From Bacillus carboniphilus (GTDB taxonomy: Bacteria; Bacillota; Bacilli; Bacillales; JAIVKR01): 64,000 nucleotides of DNA. Numbering within the stretch: the first letter of the stretch is position 1; every line of letters starts with the position of its first letter. The notes beneath the pieces are model-generated. The model was not told the origin of the DNA and searched no databases. It saw nothing but the letters and a program-made list of their open reading frames with translations. Both the position numbers and the translations under genes were made by a program. The stretch lies in assembly GCF_020524035.2 (NCBI RefSeq), contig NZ_CP129013.1, positions 3,348,001 to 3,412,000 of the forward strand. Direction: 5' to 3'. Positions 47,713-60,685 of the stretch are shown here, piece after piece.

Positions 47713-49232
47713 AAGAAAGTAAATTTTGAAGGTGGAAATCTAACATCGGATTCTGGCCTTCTTTTATATAGAGACTTCGATGAAAAGCTGGGTCTTAGTC
47801 GCCTAATAAAAGAAACGTTACAGGTGAATGATTCTGTTTATCATCATACTCATCCCAATAGTGATGTAATCATACAAAAAATTTATCAACATGTCGCTGG
47901 ATACCACACAGATGACCATGCGGATGAACTAAAGAAAGAACCGCTTTTTACTTCGATATTAGGAAAAGAACGATTAGCTTTACAACCAACCATATCTCGG
48001 TTAAATCAGAAGTTTGATAAGGATACCTTGAAACAGCTTCAAAAGATCAATCAAACCTTTTTTGATCATGTTCAAAAATTCCAATCCAGTAATTATTTTC
48101 TTCTAGACCTAGATTCGGCAAACTTTGAAGCGTGCGGGAACCAGTATGGAACAAGTTACAATGCTCATTATCAAACCAATGGATACCATCCTTTATTTAT
48201 GTTTGATGGATTGACAGGAGACTGTATAAAAGCTGCGCTTCGTTCTGGCCATGTGTATACCTCAAGGAATGTGGTTCAATTCGTGGGTCCAACTCTCAAA
48301 CACATAAACAAGAACTACCCTTGGGCTTCCATTGTGATTCGATGTGATAGTGGATTTGCCGTTCCAGCCCTTTATGAACTAGTAGAAGAACATGGCGCAA
48401 AGTATGCCATCAGGCTTAAAACAAACCGAAAACTAGAATCAAAAGCGCAAGAAATAGAAGACGTGTTAAGAGATCGATTGGATATCAAGCCGATGAAGCC
48501 TTACGTTTTTTACAGAGTAAGAAAGTATAAAAATCTGTCCTTATTCGGATGGTGCTTTTATTTTTGTCTAGCTCCAGCGCCCAACGACTCGTAAGTTTTC
48601 GCCCTTCTCCTTATGATAAGTTAACATCGAAGCCCTGCGGCTTTTCGTGTTTCCTTTATCTCATACGAAGTGCTCAAGCCCCTTCGTCGTTAGACGGGCG
48701 CTTGCGCTTTTCTTATAAAGAGTTTGAGTATCAAGCTGCTAGTTGGGATCAGCCACGGAGAGTGGTTGTCAAACTAGAAAAACCGCCTGGAGAGTTGCTT
48801 TTTCGCTATACGTTTATTGTCACCAATCTAAGTTACAGACCCAAGAATGTCATCAAATTTTATCAACTTCGAGGATCAATGGAAAATTTCATTAAAGAAG
48901 GGGAAAGCGGATTTTCATTTGATCAATTAAGTAGCCCTGATTTTTATACAAATGCTACTAAGTTACAAATGAACATGCTCGCTTACAACTTTCATAACTG
49001 ATTTCGTCGTTTATGTTTACCTAAAAAAATGAAAAAGAACCGAATGGAAACCGTACGAATTCAACTGGTGAAAATCGCGGGTAAAGTAGTGAATTCTGCC
49101 CGTTATCAGACGTTTAAGATGTGTGGAAGTTGTTTGTATAAAAAAGAGTTTTGGTCTACACTCCAAAACATTCATCGTTTACCCCAAATAGAATATATGA
49201 CTTTAATCCATTCTAAAATATTACACTTTTAA
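47713..49232 (+). pseudogene. IS1380-type transposase, inactivated
   Basis: Reads VNFEGGNLTSDSGLLLYRDF near the start, then the DDE-type core LDLDSANFEACGNQYGTSYN, GYHPLFMFDGLTGDCIKAAL and IVIRCDSGFAVPALYELVEE, as in IS1380-family transposases. Three faults: no start codon before the first conserved residues (an upstream stop is in frame), a 198-base repeat inserted at 48518-48715 that interrupts the frame, and a TGA at 48999-49001 where homologs have Trp (YNFHN-stop-FRRLCLPKKM). The final segment (RMETVRIQLVKIAGKVVNSA) is the normal C-terminus. I could not find convincing terminal inverted repeats. Confidence 0.85.
48518..48715 (+). mobile_element. Dispersed repeat ('gtctagctcc' family), copy B, inserted in a transposase gene
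   Basis: The transposase codons on each side fit together once this stretch is removed (...KPYVFY / KEFEYQAASWDQ...), so the element's ends can be read directly. It starts taagaaag and ends cttttctta, short imperfect inverted repeats, and is flanked by tacagag (48511-48517) and taaagag (48716-48722), a likely imperfect target duplication. It has no reading frame, so it must be moved by something else or copied by recombination. Confidence 0.75.
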
Positions 49233-49787
49233 ACTGCACTTATCACTATAGGAGAAGTCTGCCCTTTTTTAATGATTAATTCAAAATAATGGTTATTATA
49301 TAGAGGGATCTAAATAAACTAACTGATTTCCTATCCAATTCTTCATTTCATTATGAAAAATCGAGCGTACCTCACTAATAAATCCCAAATAATGCATGCG
49401 AATTTTAAGCTATGAATAATTCAGGTTCAAATTGACTCTACTCTAAGTGAACAAAACAACAAAATTTCTTCAAATATCTTCATTTCTTTTATCTCCTCAT
49501 CATGAAACATAGCCGAATTTTTCTCAGTATTATTTCTTTCATAAACAATGGTGCTAATGACTATGAAAAAAGCAGAAGTTGACAAAGATTCTGTATTTCT
49601 TTTTGTTATAACAAACCATAATAAGGTTAGAGAATCATAATCTGTATGTAATGGTTCCTATGTTGACTAGATTTCACTACTCCTATTCTTGTATTCTAAG
49701 TAAAGGTTGTTACTTCCTTGAAATATTAGAAAAGAAACTGATAGGAAGTAACGTGAAAAATATATGAGAATGGGGTGTGCAGCAAGA
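49233..49787. other. Intergenic region before the YD-repeat toxin
   Basis: No gene seen. AT-rich; no promoter that I can support. Confidence 0.55.
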
Positions 49788-52700
49788 ATGAATGAACATC
49801 GACTGACAAAGTATATTGCTATGTTTCTTGCCTTTATTTTATTTTTTTCGTCTATACCATTGCATGGTTTGGCAGAAACCCTGCAAAAAAAACAATGAAA
49901 CAAAAGTAGAAGAATCGGACCAACAATCTTCTGAAGAAGAAGTGAAAATGGAAGATTTGGAAACAATACCACCGGTTGATCTATCTCAATTTGAGGGATT
50001 TGAGGCTGGAGAAGAAATTATTGACATGCGAACAGAAACCTCCAAGTTTTTTTATAATGGGGACGGAACGATAAAAGAAGAAGTGTACTTGGAGCCTGTT
50101 CATAAAAAAGAGGAGGGTGAAGAGTCATTTGAGGATATATCAACGGATCTAGTCGAAGACTCTTCCGATGAGAACAAGCTAGAAACAGAAAATACGTTTT
50201 TAGATACGACATTTTTAAAAGAAATGAAGAATGGAGAGTATGCCACATTTGAAAGTGAGGGTTACTCTCTAACGCATTCACTTATAGAAGCATCTGGAGA
50301 AGAAAAAGAAACTCTAAAAGTTACAGATGTTGAAGCTGTATTTGAAGAGAATACCATTACCCATCAGAATGTATTCCCATCAATTGATCTACAAAACATT
50401 GCGTTTGCACGACATACAAAAGAGTATCTTATCTTAAACTCGTATGAAGGATATCATCAGTTTACATTTAAGGTCAAAACAGATTTACAAGCACAGCTCA
50501 CAGATCACGGGGAAATCGATTTTATAGATGATAAAGACAAGGTGATCTTTTCGCTTCCCAAGCCCTTTATGGAAGACTCGAATTTTGATGAAGAAAAAGG
50601 AGAGTATCTTCGTTCGGAAGCTGTTGAGTTTTCTCTTGAAGAAACAGAGAACGGATATTTTATAGGGTTAGAGGCTGATTCAGAGTGGTTATTAGCACCC
50701 GAACGTCAATATCCGGTTTATATTGATCCAACGGTTAAAGATTTAGGGATTGCAGAAGATGCGTTTGTTATGAGCAAATATGGAAATGAAAATTATAGTA
50801 CACCTAATGATAAACATGATAAAGGATATGGTGAGACTTATTTACTAAAAATCGGTTACTATGACTCAACGACTAAAACGTGCTATGCCTTTATTAAACC
50901 GCAAACGAATGGATTTACCGTTGGGAATGGGTGGATGACACAAAAAGCTCAATTAAAAGTGTATGTCACACATAGTAGTGTATCTTATAACACCAATCTT
51001 TGGTTGGATCGTGTAGATAAATCATGGTCTGCAGGATCAATAACATGGAATGAACGTCCTTCATCTACGAATATAGGAATTGTGAGTGTGGGAAAAAACC
51101 AGTGGGCGACATTTGATGTCACCAGTACGGTAAAAGAGTGGAATAAAGGAACACGCCCTAACTACGGTTTTAAATTGCATTCGAATGGGAATGGAAAATC
51201 GTATTGGAAAAAGATTGTTTCTGCCATCGATAGTAGTAATAAGAAACCAAGACTTGAAATTACACATACCCCACTAGGAACGGCTAAAGCTCCAAAAGTA
51301 ACTGCGCATTCAAGCGGAAAAAATACAGGAACGGGTTATTTTAATCTTTCATGGGATAAAATCGCGGGAGCTACTCATTATAAAGTCGCTATTTATAATG
51401 GGGAAGAATATCAGTACTTCGATGTAGGGACAAGCACATCCTGGTCAACAAAAGGAAAAGGAATTTGGCCAACAACATCCGAAATCAAAGATGGGAAATA
51501 TAGTCTTCATGGAGACGAAGATGGAACGGTTAATGGTACAGGAGCGGAGCTTCCGAATAGCCCCAATAGTACCTATATTGCTTCTGGTGGAAAGTATAAA
51601 GACAATCATAATTATTGGTTTAGGGTGATTGGGTACAACAAAGAGTATGACAAGGCGACAAATATGTCAGGCGCAACCATGCCTACACTTCCTGATAGTA
51701 CGAGACCAAACCAGCCTCAAACTCCGACAGCTATGATCGTTAATGAAAGTAAACCTAACAGTGGAGACCAAGTACAAGCCAGTGTGAAATGGAAAAGTGT
51801 GTCGGATCTTCCTGAGGATATCGCATCAGGCATTGATTATTATGCACTTGAAAAAAAGGTCAATGGATCATGGAGTTCTGTTGCAAAGGTCAAGCATACC
51901 GGAAGCAATGATTACGAATATACAGTGACAGGATTACCTGATCAATCTTCTGTGGCGTTTCGTGTGGCAGCTGTAGATAAAAACCAAAATACTTCTGGTT
52001 TTTCTGAGTCCCACACGCTTATCACGCCCGACCGTACAAGGCCAAGTGCACCCACAACCGTATCGATTGAACCGTCTACTTGGAGCAACAACCAAGATTA
52101 CGTGGTTTCATGGGAAGGGATAAAAGATAGCGGCTATTTAGCGAACATCCAATACCGAATCGATAGTGGGGCGTGGAAAAATCTTGGAACCACGAATGAG
52201 AGTGGATCCAAGAAGCTTTCAGAGGAGTTAACCGATGGTATTCATACGGTTCATATTCAAGGAATTGACCGCGAAGGGAATACCAGTTATTCCAAATCGG
52301 CGACCATATATAAAGATACCTCGGCCCCGGCAGTTTCGCTTCTGTATCCAAAAGCAAACCAAACGGTAGATGGTATTGAAAACATTCGGATGATCATTGA
52401 AAATCCGATACCACGAACCAACTTGATTCATAATGGTGATTTTATAAGTGGGTTAAGTGGGTGGAGTGAATCTCGTTATTATGATACGGGTGTGATTTAT
52501 ACAAGTGGTAGCGTGAATAATTCCGATAAGGATGAGGAAGTCACCGAACCTGAGGAAAAAATATCCTTAAAAATAGATCCGGATTCTTCAAGTTCAGAAT
52601 GGGGATACATTGCGTCTACTTCTTCTTTCATAGAGGTCAAACCCAATACAACGTATAAATTAATGGGGGATATTCAGACAGACTTACAAAAAGCGCATGC

Positions 52701-55700
52701 CTTTTTTAATATAGAAGTGCTTGAAGAAAATAAACAGTGGTATTGGGTGGATAGCCGAGATACTTCTTTATCTGGTGTTCAAGGTTGGACGAACCATGAA
52801 ATAACCTTTACTACATCAAGTGAAGCTCAAAATCTTAAAGTTTATTTGGAAGTGGAACATGAAGATGCGAACGCGAAAGGAACCGCTTGGTTTGACTCGA
52901 TTCGTTTAGTAGAAGTCAATAAAGAGACGAACACCCTTTCATCAACCAATCTGATTTATAACGGAGATTTTTCAAAAGGATTAGATGGTTGGGGAGAGTC
53001 TCGTAAGTATGATGAAGGTGTGATTTCTTCCAGTAAAGGAACCGATTCTTTTGATAAGCAAGAAGGCGATGCTCCAGAAAGAGTGACACTCAAAATAAAT
53101 CCAGACTCTTCAAGCCCTGGAGCGGAATGGGGTTATATTGCTTCAACATATGTAGCGAGTGTCAAACCGAATACGACGTATACGCTATCTGGAGATATTA
53201 AAACAGAACTGGAAAAAGCGCATGCTTTCTTTAACATTGAAATTTTGACTGAAAATCCGAATTCTCGTCTTTATTGGATTGATGATGGTCGTGATCAACA
53301 ACTAGAAGGGATTCATCCTTGGACGAGTCAAACCATCACGTTTACGACACCAAATGATGCGTCCAATGTTCGGATCTATTTAGAAGTCGAACATACGGAT
53401 GCAAACGCGAAAGGAACCGCTTGGTTTGATTCAATTCGATTGGAGGAAGTGAACGAAACTTTAGGAGAGTATCAATGGTCACTTGCTTATGGACAAGAAG
53501 ATGACCCTTCGTCTTTCACCGAGATTCAGTCGGGGACGAGTCAGTCGAGCGACCTATCCTACGCTTGGGATACGAGTTTGTTAGAAGATCAAACCAATTA
53601 TACACTCAAGCTAACAGCGACAGATGCAGCTGGAAATCAAACAGTGAAAACGACAAACGTGGTGAAAACAAGAGACACATCTAGCATTGAGCCAAGTATC
53701 GATATTTTAAGTCCAGAAAAAGGAAGTGTCATCACGAGGCCATCTCCGCATCTTGACTTTTTAGTGAACAACCTTTCTTTGTTTACAGATGAGAATATGC
53801 TTAGGAATGGAAGCTTTGATGAAACGATTCCTGATGTGAAAGAAGGAACGGAACAACCGAAAAACTGGACGCTCAGTGTACAAGGTGGAAGCGCGACAAC
53901 CGGTGTGTTTGATGCGAGTAATGGACGTATCTCTGTCCTATCCTTTGAATCACTTATGGAAAACCCTGCATGGAACTGGGGGAGTGCATCGTACTCGCAA
54001 TGGAAAACCATTGAACCGAATACAACGTATAAAGTCAGTGGGGATCTCTTTGATGAGGTCGACGATGTGAGAGGATCCATATTTGTTGATTTATATAAGG
54101 GAAGCACCTTTGTCGAATCAATCAAAGTAGATTCAACCGCCGCCTTTGATATGGAGAAAAATGAATGGGTTCAGCATGAAAAAGTTTTCACGACGTCCGA
54201 TGACATTACAGGCATGACGGTTCGCTTGCAAGTGGAAGGTCAGTCAAAAGGACCTGAAACGACGCTTGCTTTTGATAATATTTCGTTAGTGAAAGCAATG
54301 GATCAATTTGAAACCGATGTGTTTATTAATTCGAAGAAAGTCAATACGGAGGAGCAACCGACTGCTAATATTTTGTTTGATGCGACGAACTATGTAGAAG
54401 GAAGTACGAACCATCTCTATATTCGAACAAAAGATGCGGAAGGTTCATTTGATTATAGTACGTATGCTTACCGAACAAACGGACTGATGGACACGTTTGA
54501 AGACCAAGAAAAAGTAGAGAACCTATTGGGTGTTCAGCACGACAGTAATCAAATACACTTGCTTGAGTCCTCCCAAACAGGTTCGTTTGAATCAAAAGCC
54601 ATGACGTTTGCGGGGAATATCAGTACGATCTATTTCAATCCAACAGAAGAAAAACCAGCAGGTACGGACATTGCCTATGAGGCATCTGCCGATGGTGGAG
54701 ACACATGGGAATTCATTAACCCTAAAGAAACGACGGCACTCACGCATACGGGAACGAAGTTGAAAATAAGAGCAACCCTAACAAGTTCATCGATGGGTGT
54801 GACGCCAACCTTACAGGCGTATGAATCAGAAGTGGTGTATGTAAATCCAAACGGACACTCGTTTGAGGTCCATCTCATTGATCAACCTGAGAAGCTAACG
54901 GCCACCTCGAATGTGAACTATATGACATTATTACGCTGGGAATCGTCTAAGACAGCTGATGTGACATACCGCATTTATCGTAGTAAGGAAAAAGGATTTT
55001 CTCCTTCCAGTGAAACCATGGTCGCCGATCAAGTGAAAGAACCATTCTGGAATGACTATAACTTGAATTTTGGCGAAACCTTTTACTACAAAGTCGTGTC
55101 TGTAAAAGAATTTAATGGAAAGCCACGTGAAAGTTTACCCACGAACGAAGCTTGGGCATCGGTCGTAGATGAAGAAGAACTTAATAAACGATTAGGATTA
55201 CAAGATTATTGGGGTTACAGCACGTTCCCGACGGCTCATGGGGATGGCTATATTAACATCAGTAGTGGAAACTTGGTGTACCAAACAACGGATTTTGTGA
55301 CCGTGTCTCCGCAGTTAGCCAAGGTGATGAGACGCACGTTTAATAGTCAATCCACGACGAAAACGCCATTAGGTTATGGATGGGATTTCTCGTTTAATAC
55401 GGCTTTACTAAAAGAATTCGATAAGAACGGGAAAGAAGTAGGACTGATTTTAAAAGATGGCGATGGTAGCTTACATCGTTTCGTTAAAAATGAACAAGGG
55501 ACGTATGATACGCCGAAAGGGATTCATATGACACTTACGCAGAATCAAGATGGATCTGTTGATATCTTGCGAAAAGACCAAGTCAGTTATCATTTTGATA
55601 CACAGCTCAAATTACGGTCTCTTTCTGAACCGAATGGAAATCAGCTAACCTTTAAATACAATGATCGTGGGAATGTGGAACAAGTCATTAGTGGACATGA

Positions 55701-58700
55701 AGAAGGGCTTTTAGAAGATGACATTACGTATTTCTACTATAACAAGGATGACCTTTTAAAAACGGTGATTGATCATGCGGGACGGGAATACACCTTTGAA
55801 TACAAGGATTTCCATCGTTTAAGAGAAGTGTGGCAACTAGTCAATGACAATCAAAGGTATGCGGAAGAATATGAGTATAACGATGATAATGAACTTGATA
55901 AGCTCATTGATGCGGAAGGATATGAAACGGAACTTACGTATAAAGAGGATCGTCTGGAGAGAGTCACGGATCCAGTAAATGAGTATTCCACTTTCTTGTA
56001 TGAAGAAAACAAGACAACGATGACATCGGATCAAGGAAAAAAGGTGACATTTACCTATAACGAAGATGGCAACATTCAATCGAAAACGGATCCTTCTAAT
56101 CATACTGTGCATTTTGAATATACAGATCAAATGTTAGTGGAGCACATGTATTATGATAATACCTTTATCAATGAGGAGAATGAGGAGAGTAAGATAATAA
56201 CGAAAACGCTCCATCATTGGTACACGTATGATGATCGAGGAAATATCGAGACGGTCGAAGATCCATTAGGAAATGTCACACACTACCAGGACTACAACGA
56301 TCGAAATTTAGTCGGTAAGATTATTGAACCTGTAAGAAAAGAAGATGGCGTCACTGTCACCGCCACTACTTCGTATGAATATGATGATAAAGGGAATTTA
56401 GAAAAAACGGTGGATCCCGAAGGAAGAACCATTTCCTATACGTACGATGATATCGGGAACCAAGAAACGATGACCAATGAATTCGGTCATACCACCACGT
56501 ACAAGTATGATTCAAAAGGGCGCGTTCAAAAGATTATCGAACCGTTAAACAAAGTCACAGAAATCGTGGAATATGACGAGCAAGGAAACCCAAAGAAAAT
56601 CAAAGATCCAAAAGGGAATATCACAGAGAGTAAATATGATTTACTCGATCGATTAGTGAAAACGACGGATGCCAAAGGGAATACGATCGAACGAAATTAT
56701 GACCTCACTCATAATTTAGATGATGTGACGGATGCTAAAGGATATTTAACGGATTTTGAGTATGATGAAGTGGGCCGGTTAAAGACAACCACTCATCCAA
56801 ATGGAAATGTGGATTCGATTCATTATGATTATGATGACGAAGGCAATGAAAAGATCACCTACACCGATGGAGAGAATCGAACCATTACAAAATATTATGA
56901 TGAGGTCGGCCGATTAGCCAAAGAAGAAGCGGCCAAAACGGTGACTTCGTATGAATATGATCTCATCGGAAATATGACAAAAGTGACCGATGGCGAAGGT
57001 CGAGTTGTAGAGTCAAGGTATGATGAACTGAGTCGTCAAACACACGTGATTACAGACCCTTCGGGGAAGAATATTGTGACATCAAGTGTGTTTGATCTAC
57101 AAGGAAATGTCCTTCATTCGATTGATGGGGAAGGCTATCAAACCGACTATCAATACGATAGGCTCAATCGCTTAAAAACCGTCACTCAAATGGTGGATGA
57201 AAAACCGCTTACGACTTCGTATGACTATGATATAGAAGATGGGGAGTTCATTAAAAATAAAGTCACAGATGCCATGGGAAGAGAAAAAGTCACGTATTTA
57301 GATGCCCTTGGTCAGGTACGAAAAGAAGTCGATGAAGGGGATACGTCAGACAGTGAAAGAATGGTCAAAACGTTTACCTACGATTTGAATGGAAATTTAG
57401 TTGAAACAATATACAATGATGATTCTGTCGTGGAACACAAATATAATGAGCTGAATCAACTGGTAGAAGATATATATGGAGAAGATCATTATACAAATTA
57501 CCATTACGATGATAATGGAAATCGTGAAACGATGATCAATGTTCAGGATGGAGAAAAGATCACAACTTCTTATGCCTATGATACGAAAGGACGCTTAACA
57601 CAAGAGGTGCAAGAAGGTTCAGCCATTACGTATGCCTATGATGCGAGTGATAATGTGATTCACTTGTCTTATCCAAAGGAAGAAGGCGATCAACAACAAG
57701 ATATTGAATACAACTATGATGATTACAATCGCCTTGAATCCATTGTAGTTGAAGGACAAACTGCGCAGGGATACACGTATAATGACGCTGGTCAGGTAGG
57801 GACGATTAAAAACTACCTCGAGTTTGATACAGAAGGATCGAATTATACGGTAGTGGATTATGCCTATAACACGGCAGGCATGACAGAAACCATTAGCTAT
57901 AAGAAATCAGGAGAAACGACACTCGAAGAATTTACGATGTTTTATGACAATCGTGGGTATGTAGAAGAGGAAACGATTGATACTAACTATGATCAAAGTA
58001 AAACGGTGAAGAAAACGTATAAGTATGATTCTGTGGGAAGATTAGATCATTCGACGGTGGATGATAAATTGACCAGTTATACGTATGATGGAGTCGGGAA
58101 CCGAAAGACGATGACAGAAGACAGCGACTCTTATGTCTATACGTATAATCAGTTTAATCAATTAAAGACCACGACGAAAAATGGAAAAGCCCATGCGTCA
58201 TATGAGTATGACAAACGAGGAAACCAGAAAGTAGAGACGATTAAAAAAGAGATTGATGATTCTTGGAAAGATGTTCAAACGACATACACCTATAACTTAG
58301 CCAATGAGCTTACCAAAGTGGAAACCAATACACCAGGATCAGACATTTCTGTGACGAAGAATTATTATAATGGAGATGGACAGCGAATCCGTCGTGATGT
58401 AAATAGATTGACGGAGAAGTATTACTATTTTGATGATGCCCTTTTGTATTCGACGGACAAGGATAACCAAAAGGTGACTGAAAACATTTTAAACCCTTCT
58501 GGTTTGATTGCGGCATCGAAGCGTTTTGATGGAGTCTATGAAAATAACTATTTCTTCTATCATTATGACTTGCGAGGTAGCGTCACGAACATTATTGATT
58601 CAGATGCCAAACGTGTCAAGGGGTATGAATACGATGACTTTGGAAATCCAAAAGAAGTCGGCGATAAAACGTTTAAGAACGATGTGAAGTTCACAGGGTC

Positions 58701-59541
58701 CGTTCACGATGCGTCTACCGGACTCCATTATATGAACGCGAGATATTATAGCCCAGACACGGGGCGTTTTATCTCTCAAGATACGTATAAAGGATCACCA
58801 TTCGATCCATGGACGCAGCATCTCTATACGTATACAACAAATAATCCTGTGAATTTTGTGGATCCAACTGGTCATTATCATGCTTCCCCAGATGGGAGTA
58901 AGATCTTAACAAGAGGGAGTAAGGTTATCCCACCTAATAAACCAACGCCGCCTAGTAATGATAATGGAAAAAACAAGGGTGGATCAAATGGTCCGAAGAA
59001 AAATGATGCGACTAAACCAACGACCAAGAAGTCAGGTGAGAAGAGTTTCTGGAAGAAAGTAAGTAATGTCGCGCATCAAGCACTCGATTATGCAGGATAT
59101 GCCCCAGGTTTAGGACAGATTGCATCAGGAGTCGATGCCGCCCTTTACGCATTTGAAGGGGATTATAAGAACGCCGCCATAAGTGCAACAGGTATGATAC
59201 CAGGTGCAAAATATGTGACAGGTGCAGCCAAGGGATTAAGGTTTGCTGCTAAGGGTCTTGATAAAATGACTCCTAAACAATTAACTAAAACATCTATAAA
59301 AGGCTTGAGAGAAAATCTACCTAAAGGTTGGAAAATGTCAGAAAACGGACCTAACGGAAATGATTTTGTTCATATTAAAGATTTAGATAACAACTATAGG
59401 ATTAGAGTCGATCCACCTGATAAAGTGACAAAATATGATCACATGCATGTTTACGATAAAAATGGTAATTCATTAGACATAAATGGTAATAGTGTAGATT
59501 ATAAAAGTCCTGATGCTCATTTACCATATAACAGAAATTAA
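49788..59541 (+). CDS. WapA-like YD-repeat/Rhs polymorphic toxin (one frameshift in the signal region)
   Basis: A secreted contact-dependent toxin of about 3,250 residues. The start at ATG 49788 gives a signal peptide (MNEHRLTKYIAMFLAFILFF, then SSIPLHGLA) whose frame joins the main frame only if the run of eight A at 49885-49892 is shortened by one. In the main frame the order is: acidic spacer; DNRLRE-type domain (about 310-490); fibronectin-type domains (about 490-850); three CBM-like modules opening NLIHNGDF, NLIYNGDF and NMLRNGSF; the Rhs entry region (about 1790-1930); some thirty YD repeats; the Rhs core (YHYDLRGSVTNI ... GLHYMNARYYSPDTGRFISQ ... YTTNNPVNFVDPTGH, about 2908-3018); a hydrophobic pre-toxin stretch; and a variable tip from about 3110. 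The tip (DFVHIKDLDNNYRIRVDPPD, then KYDHMHVYDKNG) may be a nuclease such as Ntox24; this is a guess. Confidence 0.9.
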
Positions 59542-59557
59542 TTTGGAGGTGTGTGAT

Positions 59558-59875
59558 TTGAATTCTTATGAAAAAAAATTGATTGATGAAGGTATTATTG
59601 ACTCACCCTTGACAGATTTTATTATTAGTAAATGGTATGATAAAGTAACACTTGAGTTTAATAATAACATTCACATAATAAGGGTAGAATTCGTTAATTG
59701 TTTTGAGATTAAATTTAAACATGATTTAAAATATTTTGAAGGAGAAAAAGAGCATCATTATTTTATGCAAGATGTCGATATAAAAAAAACTGATGACTTT
59801 TTCAATATCAAACTCTCGGCATATCCTTTCAATGGAGAGATAATTTGTAAGAAAATCGAAATTATAAAAGAATAA
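59558..59875 (+). CDS. Immunity protein for the YD-repeat toxin
   Basis: 105 residues, small and acidic (LIDEGIIDSPLTDFIISKWY, KYFEGEKEHHYFMQDVDIKK). I use TTG 59558, seven bases after GGAGGTG; the upstream ATG at 59513 lies inside the toxin's end without a site. It starts 16 bases after the toxin stop, the standard place for an immunity gene in polymorphic toxin loci, and a terminator follows. Family not recognised; the role rests on position. Confidence 0.8.
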   Translation: MNSYEKKLIDEGIIDSPLTDFIISKWYDKVTLEFNNNIHIIRVEFVNCFEIKFKHDLKYFEGEKEHHYFMQDVDIKKTDDFFNIKLSAYPFNGEIICKKIEIIKE

Positions 59876-59894
59876 GGGTATATATCATTTCTCA

Positions 59895-59930
59895 AACCTT
59901 GATTGGCTAAATGCCTTTCAAGGTTTTTGT
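59895..59930. terminator. Terminator after the immunity gene (version 1)
   Basis: Stem aaccttga / tcaaggtt with a 15-base loop, then tttttgttg. A reverse-complement version, loop included, lies at 62543-62580. Confidence 0.85.
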
Positions 59931-60460
59931 TGTTATTTTACGTAAATGTAGCCTATCAAGCACTCGATGTTGCAGGATATGCCCCAGGTTTGGGACAGAT
60001 TGCATCAGGAGTGGATGCCGCCCTTTACGCATTTGAAGGTGATTATAAGAACGCCGCCATAAGTGCAACAGGTATGATACCAGGTGCAAAATATGTGACA
60101 GGTGCAGCCAAGGGATTAAGGTTTGCTAAAGGTATGGGAAATTGGGCTGATGATGTCATCTCCAAAATTCCATCAAATGCTTCAAAGAGAGTTCTACATG
60201 CTTCAGATAATATTAAAGAATGTGTTGAGTATAAATAGAAGGATGGAGCTACGTGGAGAGTTAGAATGCACAGTAAAGATTTATCTGCTCCTATTAATTC
60301 AAATGCTAGCAAAGGTTGGACCATGAGGGTACAAAGAGGGAAGTGGTATATGGATGGTGAAGGAAACTGGCATAAGAGAAACTTATTAAACCAAAATAGC
60401 AATCACTATAATGAAAATATTGCTGATCAAACTCATATACCAATAAAAAAACCTAAGTAG
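59903..60460 (+). pseudogene. Orphan toxin tip cassette 1, with in-frame stop
   Basis: Bases 59943-60128 copy the pre-toxin segment of the big gene almost exactly (QALDVAGYAPGLGQIASGVD ... MIPGAKYVTGAAKGLRFA), then switch to a different tip: KGMGNWADDVISKIPSNASK, a TAG at 60236-60238, and on in the same frame KDGATWRVRMHSKDLSAPIN ... YMDGEGNWHKRN ... THIPIKKPK. It has no Rhs core or signal of its own, so it is a silent alternative tip that could replace the active one by recombination across the shared pre-toxin DNA. The tip resembles polymorphic toxin domains with an NxSxxYN ... THIPI ending; I cannot name it securely. Confidence 0.8.
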
Positions 60461-60685
60461 GACCTGAATCCGTGGTATTAGCAGTGATGTTCACGCAATC
60501 ATGGTATTTTGAATAGAGTGAACACCCTGGATATGATGAAGCTTTCCATGACCTAAAACAGGGAAACGGAAACCTCTTATTTAGAGAGAAAAAAAGCACG
60601 CTAAATAAACCTCTAAAAAGAACGGATTTTTACAGGTTTTTCTATGTTTTCTTTTTTCTAATTTAAATTAGTGGATGAAGACCGC
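60461..60685. other. Spacer between orphan tip 1 and the IS1380-type element
   Basis: No gene seen. It presumably contains one edge of the transposable element, but I found no convincing terminal inverted repeat. Confidence 0.5.
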
